Shown here: piece by piece, positions 33,415 through 40,255 of the stretch
Position numbering within the stretch: the stretch's first letter is position 1
Layout: each line of letters begins with the position of its first letter
Assembly: GCF_007994225.1 (NCBI RefSeq)
Contig: NZ_VLLL01000007.1
Span: 124,001-188,000, forward strand
Direction: 5' to 3'
DNA length: 64,000 nt
From: Stackebrandtia albiflava
Lineage (GTDB): Bacteria > Actinomycetota > Actinomycetes > Mycobacteriales > Micromonosporaceae
The notes under the pieces: generated by a model
Seen by the model: the letters and a program-made list of their open reading frames with translations, nothing else
Told to the model about the DNA's origin: nothing
Databases searched by the model: none
Position numbers and translations under genes: made by a program

Positions 33415-35079
33415 TCAGGCGGTCGTCTCGGCGGGGAACGGGTCGGCCGGGTCGGTGACCTCGGCCGGCGCCTCACCGCGCGAGAGCCGGTACCACCGGT
33501 TGACGCCGACCGCCCGCAGGAAGTCCACGTCGTGGCTGACCAGTATCAGCGCACCCCGGTAGGCGTTCAACGCCTGCTGGAGCTGCCGGACACTCGACAT
33601 GTCGAGGTTGTTGGTCGGTTCGTCGAGCATCAGCAGTCCCGGGGCCGGCTCGGCCGACAGCACGCACGCGAGTGCCGCCCGGAGCCGTTCGCCGCCCGAC
33701 AGGGTGGCGACCCGCTGGTCGGCGCGCGAGGTCCGGAACAGGAACCTCGCCAGCCTGGTACGGAGCAGCGTGTTCGACGCCGAGGGCGCGAACCGGCGCA
33801 TGTTGTCGATGACGCTCAGGTCGTCGTCGAGCAGTTCCAGCCGTTGCGGCAGGTAGTGCGCCGCGACCGAGACCTTCACGGTGCCGGAGCGGGGACCGAG
33901 GTCCCCGGCCAGCAGCCGCAGCAGTGTCGTCTTGCCGGACCCGTTGGCGCCCAACAATCCGATCCGTTCGGGGCCGCGCAGGTGCAGATCGACACCCGCC
34001 GGCCCGAACAGGTCGGGACCGTCACCGCCGCCGGGCGCCAGGTTCGCGCCCCGTACGACGCACACGTCACGGCCAGCCGGTACCTCCGTCTCGGGCAAGT
34101 CGACGCGGATCGCCGCGTCGTCCCTGACCGCCTCCTCGGCCTCGTCCAGCCGCTGCCTGGCGTCGGACAGGTCGGTCTGCTTGTCGCCCTTGAGCTTGGC
34201 GGCACTGACCTGCGCCTGGCGCTTACGCGCGTTCATGACGATCTTCGGCTCGCGGGTGTTCTCGAACATCTTGCGGCCGTAGCGTTCCCGGCGGGCCAAT
34301 TTGACCTGCGTGTCGATGAGCTCCTGTTTCTGCCGTTTCATGTCGGCCTTGGCGACCCGCACCATCCGGCGAGCCGCCTCCTGCTCGATCTCCACGGCGG
34401 CCTCGTAGGCGGAGTACGGCCCCTCGAAGGTCCGGATGTCCCCGTCGCGCAGTTCGGCGATGGCGTCCATCCTCTCCAGCAGGGCGCGATCGTGGCTGAC
34501 CACCAGCAGCGTCCCTCCGAACGCCTCCACCGCCTGGTAGAGCCGTTCCCGGGCGACGATGTCCAGGTTGTTGGTGGGCTCGTCCAGCACGAGGATGTCG
34601 GGTTTGCGCAACAGCTTCCCCGCCAGTCCGACCAGCATGGACTCCCCACCGGACAGTCCCGCCACCGGACGGTCGAGGTCCACGTGGTCCAGGCCGAGCC
34701 GGTCGAGTTCGGCGCGGGCGATCTCCTCGACGTCCCAGGCGTCCCCGACGACCGTGAAGTGGCGTTCGTCGGCGTCACCGGCCTCGATGGCCCGCAACGC
34801 CCGGCGGACGTCCGCGATGCCGAGCAGTTCGTCCACGGTGGTGTGCAGCGTCAACGGCAGCTCCTGCGGCAGCCATTCGAGTTCGCCCACCACGTCGACG
34901 GTGCCACCGGACGGCCGCAGGACACCGGCGACCAGACGCAGCAGCGTCGACTTGCCGGTGCCGTTGTCGCCGATGAAACCGGTCCGGCCGTCGCTGGCGA
35001 CGAACTCCAGTCCGTCGAACACCTCGGCGCCGTCGGGCCAGCGGAAGCTCAGATTGTTGACGACGATGGAAGTAGACAT
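33415..35079 (-). CDS. ABC-F family ribosome-associated ATPase (ribosome-protection type)
   Basis: 554 residues from the ATG at 35079, with GAGGAGG 8 nt upstream. Two ABC domains without membrane segments: Walker A GDNGTGKST and GANGSGKTT, signatures LSGGESMLVGLAG and LSGGERLRAALAC, Walker B LVLDEPTNNLD and LMLDEPTNNLD, and a charged inter-domain linker (RRMVRVAKADMKRQKQELI and later). ABC-F proteins enter the ribosomal E site; antibiotic-protection members displace drugs. The long leader with a three-codon ORF fits that class. Substrate drug not predictable. Confidence 0.85.
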   Translation of the reverse strand: MSTSIVVNNLSFRWPDGAEVFDGLEFVASDGRTGFIGDNGTGKSTLLRLVAGVLRPSGGTVDVVGELEWLPQELPLTLHTTVDELLGIADVRRALRAIEAGDADERHFTVVGDAWDVEEIARAELDRLGLDHVDLDRPVAGLSGGESMLVGLAGKLLRKPDILVLDEPTNNLDIVARERLYQAVEAFGGTLLVVSHDRALLERMDAIAELRDGDIRTFEGPYSAYEAAVEIEQEAARRMVRVAKADMKRQKQELIDTQVKLARRERYGRKMFENTREPKIVMNARKRQAQVSAAKLKGDKQTDLSDARQRLDEAEEAVRDDAAIRVDLPETEVPAGRDVCVVRGANLAPGGGDGPDLFGPAGVDLHLRGPERIGLLGANGSGKTTLLRLLAGDLGPRSGTVKVSVAAHYLPQRLELLDDDLSVIDNMRRFAPSASNTLLRTRLARFLFRTSRADQRVATLSGGERLRAALACVLSAEPAPGLLMLDEPTNNLDMSSVRQLQQALNAYRGALILVSHDVDFLRAVGVNRWYRLSRGEAPAEVTDPADPFPAETTA

Positions 35080-35326
35080 ACGGGTGTCCTCCTCAATACT
35101 CGCGATCGCGGATGTCGGCATGAGAGAAGCGACACCGCGTCACGCGGTATGCGAAGGAGGCGGGGATACCCGGGGCATGAGAAAACCCGACGAGGTCCGG
35201 TAAGCCAGATCGCGTGCGCCGGACACGGTACGACGGTCTGCCGTCGTGGCGTGCCCTGAGGCGGTGTCGGCGATCTAGCGCTCCATCGGAATCCTGACGT
35301 CGGGGACAAGGACGTCGACCATTATA
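35080..35326 (-). promoter_or_regulatory. ABC-F leader: promoter, upstream ORF and hairpins
   Basis: On the minus strand a perfect TATAAT lies at 35321-35326 with TTCGAC 18 nt upstream. The resulting leader of about 235 nt contains the ORF at 35275-35286 and several inverted repeats, including ACCGCGT-G-ACGCGGT near 35135-35150 and GTCCGG / CCGGAC near 35190-35225 followed by GGGTTTTC. The layout is that of ribosome-mediated attenuation. Confidence 0.55.
35275..35286 (-). CDS. three-codon upstream ORF (Met-Glu-Arg)
   Basis: ATG GAG CGC TAG, preceded by AGGA 5 nt upstream and starting roughly 28 nt after the predicted transcription start. Very short ORFs ahead of ABC-F and other ribosome-targeted resistance genes act as drug-sensing stalling sites in known systems. 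Here this is an inference from position and Shine-Dalgarno sequence; a second 12-codon ORF may exist further along the leader. Confidence 0.45.
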   Translation of the reverse strand: MER

Positions 35327-35370
35327 GCCGCGCGCCGGGTGCGCGTCGAATGTCAGTGACGCGACTCACC

Positions 35371-35400
35371 TCCCGTCCGGCCGCACGGGGCCGGACGGGA
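35371..35400. terminator. original terminator of the GNAT gene
   Basis: Perfect 12-bp stem TCCCGTCCGGCC / GGCCGGACGGGA with 6-nt loop, immediately beyond copy 1 of the 75-bp GNAT 3'-end repeat. Its place next to an orphan GNAT 3' end suggests it once terminated the GNAT gene, now 1.6 kb away. Confidence 0.6.
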
Positions 35401-35412
35401 GGGCGCGGATCA

Positions 35413-35487
35413 GGCCAGTTCGCGGACCAGGATCTGGCCGGGCCAGTCGTCGGCCTCCGGCCGCGGCACCGTGAACGTCTCCGTCGG
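35413..35487 (-). repeat. 75-bp direct repeat, copy 1 (orphan GNAT 3' end)
   Basis: Identical in every base to 37000-37074, which is the coding 3' end of the GNAT gene. In copy 1 it reads to the original ending (…ELA then TGA) and into the terminator at 35371-35400, but has no gene body upstream. Confidence 0.95.
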
Positions 35488-35546
35488 ATGTCGAATCACC
35501 GACTCACGTCTTGTGATCAAGGCGCTACCTTCTCCATAGTGGGCTT

Positions 35547-36998
35547 ATGACCTCTCCCAACGACCTCGGCATCTATACCGCCGTACTGGATTTCCCACGG
35601 TCCCGACGGCCGGTCATCGCACCAGCGGAACGCCACCACGCGCTGCGACTACGGAGGGAACACGCCGGTCAGTTCTACTGTGGCCTGCTCCTGGGCGGCT
35701 GCGGAGAACGGCTCCTGCTGAAAGCAGGCGAGATCCGGGCACCGCACTTCTCGCACCGGCCGCATGACGCCACCGCGCCACTCGCCTGCCGGCGGATGTC
35801 GTCCTCGCGGCATCGGGGCCGACAGAGCGCGAACCATCTGCACATCGCCACCGCGCTCGACACCTGGCTGCAGAAGCTCGGGCACTCCGTGGCAGCGGTG
35901 GATTTCGGAATGAGGGAGAAGGACGGCCACTGTACGGATATGCGCATCCGTGTCGGTGACCATGGCGTCATCGAGGTGATCCTGTCGGGGACCGATGTGA
36001 ACAACTGGCTCAACCGCGTGCAGCAGCGGTGGAGTGACAAAACGACCCTCATATCGATCGGCGGAGTACGGTTGCCTCCGAACATCGCCCGGTACCGGCG
36101 TGATCAGATTCTTCAACTGAGATTCGACGAGGTCGACGACTACGACAGCTACACGATCGGAATGGAACGGCCCGGTCTACCCACCAGGCGTTTCGGGCTC
36201 GGGGAGTGTCAGTACCGGAATGAGGGAGTCCGCACCCCGCTCGGTTCCATTCCAGAACCCGCCGGAACACACATCACCACGTCCGCTACGGACAGCCGAC
36301 CGCATGGTGAAGCCAAGACGGCACCACCGGACACGGACAAGGTCGGTTCGGAACGCTCATCCATACCAAGCGTTCCCAGGCAGCGCCAGATGGGTCCGTA
36401 TGTACACGTGGTGGGTTTCGGACGGTTTCCCACCAAGCGCTTCGCAAGTGAACTGGTTGCCATCGCAACATACCTTCAAAGCGGTGGTAAGTCGGCGACG
36501 CGCGACCGGGCTCGGAAGTACCGTCATATGGCCGCGAGCCTGCTTGAGGCCCGAAACGACGTATGGATCACCGACACCGTTCAACTAGGCCAGGACATCC
36601 GGGCATATCGAACACCGACGGATCGACGTCGAATCCCACCGCAGAAGCCCGCCCGCACCACCAAGCCACGACCACTGGAACCTAAGAGTGCCCGCCGGAA
36701 GGCGACTCGGACGAGAGACGCCGCTTCGCCTCCTGCGACCCACGCGCAGAAGACGCAGCTCCCCCAGTCGGCCGACAGGCAACCGCCTCGTCGAGGAACC
36801 AACGGCCGGCGTACCGAGCAACACCGCCCCTCGGAGATCGTCACGCCACCAAGGATCACTCTCCGGAGGCCCCGAGACTTCTATGAACGCAACATAATCA
36901 GCCGCATACCCGGAGCCATGTACAACAAGAGCAACCGGGAGTGGAGCGTGCCGGGCAACACTTCGGCGGCACTCATTCAGCCGTGGATCAAACGGTAG
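35547..36998 (+). CDS. CoiA-like PD-(D/E)xK nuclease protein
   Basis: 483 residues from the ATG at 35547; CATAGT at 35535-35540, 6 nt upstream, may be a leaderless -10. N-terminus has a CoiA-type zinc/cysteine region (GQFYCGLLLGGCGERL with Cys45, Cys52; HFSHRP 67-72; Cys81) and a nuclease domain with Asp131 in CTDMRI, Glu143-Ser147 in VIEVILS, then NNWLNRVQQRWSD. A long basic, Pro-rich, disordered stretch follows, ending in a short PGAMYNKSNREWSVPG segment reminiscent of annealing-helicase HARP-type ssDNA contacts. Lower GC and rarer codons than neighbours; sits between 75-bp direct repeats. Likely acquired cargo. Confidence 0.75.
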   Translation: MTSPNDLGIYTAVLDFPRSRRPVIAPAERHHALRLRREHAGQFYCGLLLGGCGERLLLKAGEIRAPHFSHRPHDATAPLACRRMSSSRHRGRQSANHLHIATALDTWLQKLGHSVAAVDFGMREKDGHCTDMRIRVGDHGVIEVILSGTDVNNWLNRVQQRWSDKTTLISIGGVRLPPNIARYRRDQILQLRFDEVDDYDSYTIGMERPGLPTRRFGLGECQYRNEGVRTPLGSIPEPAGTHITTSATDSRPHGEAKTAPPDTDKVGSERSSIPSVPRQRQMGPYVHVVGFGRFPTKRFASELVAIATYLQSGGKSATRDRARKYRHMAASLLEARNDVWITDTVQLGQDIRAYRTPTDRRRIPPQKPARTTKPRPLEPKSARRKATRTRDAASPPATHAQKTQLPQSADRQPPRRGTNGRRTEQHRPSEIVTPPRITLRRPRDFYERNIISRIPGAMYNKSNREWSVPGNTSAALIQPWIKR

Positions 36999-37527
36999 GG
37001 GCCAGTTCGCGGACCAGGATCTGGCCGGGCCAGTCGTCGGCCTCCGGCCGCGGCACCGTGAACGTCTCCGTCGGCGTGAACCCCTGCGCCCGGTAGTAGT
37101 TCACCAGTGCCAGGTCCGGTCCCCGGAAACAGTCGACGCGCAGCCGCTCCACCCCCGCGCGCCTCGCCAGCGTCTCGGCGTGTTCCAGCAGGCGCGCGCC
37201 GATCCGGGATCCCTTCCGGGTGCGGTCGCTGGCGAGGAAACGCACGTACAGTTCCGGCACGGTCGCCGGTGGCACGTAGGGCATCGCCTCGCCGACCACC
37301 AGCGCACCGACCGGTTCACCGTCGAGGGTGGCGATGTACAGGCCCTCGTCCCGTTCCCACTCCTGCGCCCTCGCCACCCTCGCGGGTTCGGCGGACGCGG
37401 GGTTGCTACCCCACTGGTCGGTGCGTCCCAGCGACACCAGCCATTCCATCGCACCGTCGAGGAGCGCGAGGATCACCCGGGCGTCACCGGTACGGCCACG
37501 GCGGATCGCGAACCGGTCGTCAGTCAT
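36988..37527 (-). CDS. GNAT-family N-acetyltransferase
   Basis: 179 residues from the ATG at 37527 (MTDDRFAIRRG). GNAT fold: FAIRRGRTGDARVILALLDGAMEWL, GLYIATLDGEPVGALVVGEAMP, LYVRFLASDRTRKGSRIGARLLEHAETLARR (acetyl-CoA loop RKGSRIGARLL) and VNYYRAQGFTPTETF near the end. Its last 75 bp are also present as an orphan copy at 35413-35487; compared with that ancestral end (…RELA-stop), the current protein ends …RELAPTV, three residues longer, and its stop overlaps the CoiA-like gene by 11 bp. Substrate unknown. Confidence 0.85.
   Translation of the reverse strand: MTDDRFAIRRGRTGDARVILALLDGAMEWLVSLGRTDQWGSNPASAEPARVARAQEWERDEGLYIATLDGEPVGALVVGEAMPYVPPATVPELYVRFLASDRTRKGSRIGARLLEHAETLARRAGVERLRVDCFRGPDLALVNYYRAQGFTPTETFTVPRPEADDWPGQILVRELAPTV
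37000..37074 (-). repeat. 75-bp direct repeat, copy 2 (functional GNAT 3' end)
   Basis: Coding end of the GNAT gene, identical to copy 1 at 35413-35487. The two copies bracket the CoiA-like gene; period 1587 bp. Confidence 0.95.
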
Positions 37528-37645
37528 CGCCCCATGATGCCCAGCCGCAGGGGCCGTCGTCCTGTGATCTTCCGCGCTCCGGAGGCGATCCGCGTGGACG
37601 CGGCGAGGCGACACCGGGCCGTCGCGCTCCGGCAGCGCCCCCGGG

Positions 37646-37676
37646 TCAGGCGACGTGCCGGGCGAAGCGTTCCACG
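37646..37676 (-). repeat. 31-bp direct repeat, copy 1 (orphan isomerase 3' end)
   Basis: Identical to 38319-38349, the last ten codons (…VERFARHVA-stop) of the sugar isomerase gene. Copy 1 has no gene body attached and lies 50 bp upstream of the mazE-like gene. Four extra matching bases (CCGG) occur one base outside both copies. Confidence 0.95.
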
Positions 37677-37701
37677 TTTCCACCGGTACTCGGCGGCGTC
37701 G

Positions 37702-37718
37702 GTATAACCGGGTTATAC
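37702..37718. promoter_or_regulatory. operator/promoter of the mazEF-type pair
   Basis: Perfect inverted repeat GTATAAC-CGG-GTTATAC. The -10 TATACT (37714-37719) overlaps its right arm and lies 6 nt before the ATG. RHH antitoxins usually repress through such a palindrome. Confidence 0.7.
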
Positions 37719-37725
37719 TTGCCGC

Positions 37726-37971
37726 ATGAAAACCGCCATCTCGATGCCCGACGAGGTATTCCGAAAGGTGCAGGAATGCGCCGACGAGCTGGGAGTCAGC
37801 CGCTCCGAGTTCATCACGTCCGCAGCCGAGAGGTATGTCGCGTACGTGCGAAACCATACGCTGACCCACCGGTTGAATGCGGCACTGGCATTCAGCGTCC
37901 CCGATGAGATCACCGAGGAAGTCGTCTCGGCCGGCAAACGCCGGTTGGCGGACGAGGACGAAGACTGGTGA
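37726..37971 (+). CDS. RHH antitoxin (MazE-like)
   Basis: 81 residues. Begins MKTAISMPDEVFRKVQECADELGVSRSEFITSAAERYVAYV, a textbook ribbon-helix-helix. C-terminal acidic tail DEDEDW is the likely toxin-binding region. Overlaps the toxin gene by 4 nt (GTGA). Sits directly downstream of a palindromic operator and between 31-bp direct repeats that copy the end of the neighbouring isomerase gene. Confidence 0.88.
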   Translation: MKTAISMPDEVFRKVQECADELGVSRSEFITSAAERYVAYVRNHTLTHRLNAALAFSVPDEITEEVVSAGKRRLADEDEDW

Positions 37972-38312
37972 TCCACCGCGGATCCGTCTACTGGGCCGAC
38001 CTCGGGCCCACCACCGGCAGCCGACCCGCCAAACACCGGCCGGTCGTGGTGATACAGGCCGCTCCCTTCAACAACAGTCGCATCGCGACCGTCATCGTCG
38101 CCGCGATAACGTCGAACACCGCTTTGTCGTCCGCGCCCGGCAATGTGTTCCTACCCGCCGCCGTGAGCGGACTGTCACGGGACTCCACGATCAACGTCAG
38201 CCAACTGGTCACGTTGAACAAGACCGATCTGGACGGACCGATCGGTGCCGTACCGGAATACCTCCTGCCTCAACTCGATGACGGACTCCGCCTCGTCCTG
38301 GGTCTGACGTGA
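37968..38312 (+). CDS. MazF/PemK-type mRNA endoribonuclease toxin
   Basis: 114 residues from a GTG at 37968. PemK/MazF signatures: HRGSVYWADLGPTTGSRPAKHRPVVVIQA, then AITSNTALSSAPGNVFLP and GLSRDSTINVSQLVTLNK. The conserved Arg in GSRPAKHRP and Thr/Ser in the second block look intact. Toxic when antitoxin is lost; its stop codon is 6 bp short of copy 2 of the 31-bp repeat. Confidence 0.88.
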   Translation: MIHRGSVYWADLGPTTGSRPAKHRPVVVIQAAPFNNSRIATVIVAAITSNTALSSAPGNVFLPAAVSGLSRDSTINVSQLVTLNKTDLDGPIGAVPEYLLPQLDDGLRLVLGLT

Positions 38313-38318
38313 TCCGGA

Positions 38319-38349
38319 TCAGGCGACGTGCCGGGCGAAGCGTTCCACG
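38319..38349 (-). repeat. 31-bp direct repeat, copy 2 (functional isomerase 3' end)
   Basis: Coding 3' end of the sugar isomerase gene, identical to 37646-37676. The mazEF-type pair occupies the 642 bp between the copies; the period is 673 bp. Confidence 0.95.
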
Positions 38350-39119
38350 GTCTCGGCGAAGACCTCCGGTCCCGGCCGGCTCCACAGGACGTCGTTGAAG
38401 AGTTCCACCTCGATGGGGCCGGTGTAGCCCGCCGCGTCCACGGCCGTCTTGAAGCGGCGGAAGTCGACACAGCCGTCACCCAACTGGCCTCTGCCGGTCA
38501 AGACCCCGGCCGGCAACGGCGTCACCCAGTCGGCCACCTGGAAGCTGCTGATCCTGCCGGCGGCGGAGGCTATCGCGTCGAAGACGCGGGGATCCCACCA
38601 CACGTGATAGGTGTCGACGACCACGCCCACCGTCTCGGCCGGGAACGGCGCCGCCAACTCCACCGCCTGCTCCAGAGTGGACACCACGCAGCGGTCCGAG
38701 GCGAACATCGGGTGCAGCGGTTCGATCGCGAGCCGCACACCGGCCTCACCGGCGTACGGCGCCAGTTCCGCCAACGCCTCGGCGACCCTGGCACGCGCGG
38801 TGTCGATCCCGGTGTCGCGGTCGGGAAGGCCACCGCACACCAGGACCAGTTCCGGTGCGCCGAGCACCGCCGCCTCCTCGATCGCCCGGCGGTTGTCCTC
38901 GATGGCCGCCCGGTCACCACCGGTGAAGAACCCTCCCCGGCACAGCGAGGTGACCGCGACCCCGGCGTCCCGCACCAGCGCGGCGGTCGCCGCCAGGCCG
39001 GCCGCCGCCACCGGTTCCCGCCACAGGCCGATTCCGGCGCCGATCCGGGCGCACGCCTCCACGGCCTCACGCTGGTCCCAGAACTTCGTCGTCGCGTGGT
39101 TGAGCGCGAACCGGTTCAC
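38319..39119 (-). CDS. sugar phosphate isomerase/epimerase (AP endonuclease family 2 fold)
   Basis: 266 residues from a GTG at 39119 overlapping the DUF993 stop (GTGA). TIM barrel of the IolE/hydroxypyruvate isomerase type: NHATTKFWDQREAVEACARIG, GVRLAIEPLHPMF (metal-binding Glu and His), VVVDTYHVWWDP (Asp, His), VELFNDVLWSR at the C-terminus (Glu). Last gene of a three-gene sugar operon. Its end is duplicated upstream of the toxin-antitoxin pair. Substrate unknown. Confidence 0.85.
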   Translation of the reverse strand: MNRFALNHATTKFWDQREAVEACARIGAGIGLWREPVAAAGLAATAALVRDAGVAVTSLCRGGFFTGGDRAAIEDNRRAIEEAAVLGAPELVLVCGGLPDRDTGIDTARARVAEALAELAPYAGEAGVRLAIEPLHPMFASDRCVVSTLEQAVELAAPFPAETVGVVVDTYHVWWDPRVFDAIASAAGRISSFQVADWVTPLPAGVLTGRGQLGDGCVDFRRFKTAVDAAGYTGPIEVELFNDVLWSRPGPEVFAETVERFARHVA

Positions 39120-40255
39120 TGGTCCACCCCCATCACGGTCAGCCACGCGCGCATCCTGGCCGCCGCCGACTCCGGATCCGGGAACAGGCCCACCCGGTCG
39201 GCGAGGGTGAACACCGACACCAGGTGCGGCACCGACCGCGCCGACTCGCTGCCACCGACCATCCTGAAGTGCCGTTGCCGCCCCGACAGCCACGCCAGGA
39301 ACACCACACCGGTCTTGTAGTGGAAGGTCGGCGCCTCGAACAACCGCCGCGCCAGCGGCACCGTCGGGTCCAGGACGTCGTGGAATCCGGCGACGTCTCC
39401 GGCGTCGAGCCGGTGCACCGCCTGAGACGCCTTGGCCGCCAACGGATCGAACACGCCCAGCAGTGCGTGGCTGTAACCCCGGTCGTCTCCGGCGATCAAC
39501 TCCGGATAGTGGAAGTCGTCGCCGGTGTAGCACTTGACGCCGTCGGGCAGTCGCCGCCGGAATGCCACCTCGGCGGCGGCGTCCAACAGGGAGATCTTGA
39601 CGCCGTCCACCGCGTCGGGGTGTGCCGCGATGAGGTCCAGCAGCACGTCCGCGGCCGCACGCAGGTCGGTGGATCCCCAGTAGCCGGTCAACGCCGGGTC
39701 GAACATCGGTCCCAGCCAGTGCAGGATGACCGGGGTCCTCACCTGCGTCAGCAGTCGCCCGTAGACGTCGCGGTAGTCCTGTGGCCCCGAGGCGGTGGCG
39801 GCCAACGCCCGTGAGCACATCAGGATCGGTACCGCGCCGACGTCCTCGACGTGCGCCAACTGCTCCTCGTAGGCGCCGGTGATCTCGGCGAGGGACGCCG
39901 GGGTGGTGAGCTGGTCGGTGCCCGCGCCGCAGGCGAGCAGTCCCCTGCCGGCCTCGGACGCCGACCGGCGGATGAGTTCCCGGGCCGTGGGCCAGTCGAG
40001 CCCCATGCCGCGCTGGGCGGTGTCCATGGCCTCGGCGACACCGAGTCCGTGTGACCACAGGTGTCTCCGGAACTCCATCGTGGCGTCCCAGTCCAGGGCC
40101 GCGGGTCGGCCCGGGCCGGTGTCTGCCGAGGGGTCGGCCACCACGTGGGCGGCCGCGTAGACGACCCGTGACCCGGCGGGACCCTGCGGAGAGGCGGGCG
40201 CGGGCTCACCCATCGTGTGTCGGGTGCCGTCGGGCAGCCGTACCGTGGCGGTCAC
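39116..40255 (-). CDS. DUF993 / dihydrodipicolinate synthase-like protein
   Basis: 379 residues from a GTG at 40255, overlapping the Gfo/Idh stop by 4 nt. TIM-barrel aldolase-like: YRDVYGRLLTQVRTPVILHWLGPMFDPALTGYWG, VDGVKISLLDAAAEVAFR with the Lys in the position of a DapA-type Schiff-base lysine, and YSHALLGVFDPLA. DUF993 genes regularly accompany Gfo/Idh/MocA and isomerase genes in inositol- or sugar-type catabolic operons. Reaction not established. Confidence 0.8.
   Translation of the reverse strand: MTATVRLPDGTRHTMGEPAPASPQGPAGSRVVYAAAHVVADPSADTGPGRPAALDWDATMEFRRHLWSHGLGVAEAMDTAQRGMGLDWPTARELIRRSASEAGRGLLACGAGTDQLTTPASLAEITGAYEEQLAHVEDVGAVPILMCSRALAATASGPQDYRDVYGRLLTQVRTPVILHWLGPMFDPALTGYWGSTDLRAAADVLLDLIAAHPDAVDGVKISLLDAAAEVAFRRRLPDGVKCYTGDDFHYPELIAGDDRGYSHALLGVFDPLAAKASQAVHRLDAGDVAGFHDVLDPTVPLARRLFEAPTFHYKTGVVFLAWLSGRQRHFRMVGGSESARSVPHLVSVFTLADRVGLFPDPESAAARMRAWLTVMGVDQ

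Noticed and set aside
35413-37074. Ordinary transposon target-site duplication
   Set aside because: 75 bp (and 31 bp for the second cassette) is far longer than usual target duplications, and the repeats match the resident coding ends exactly.
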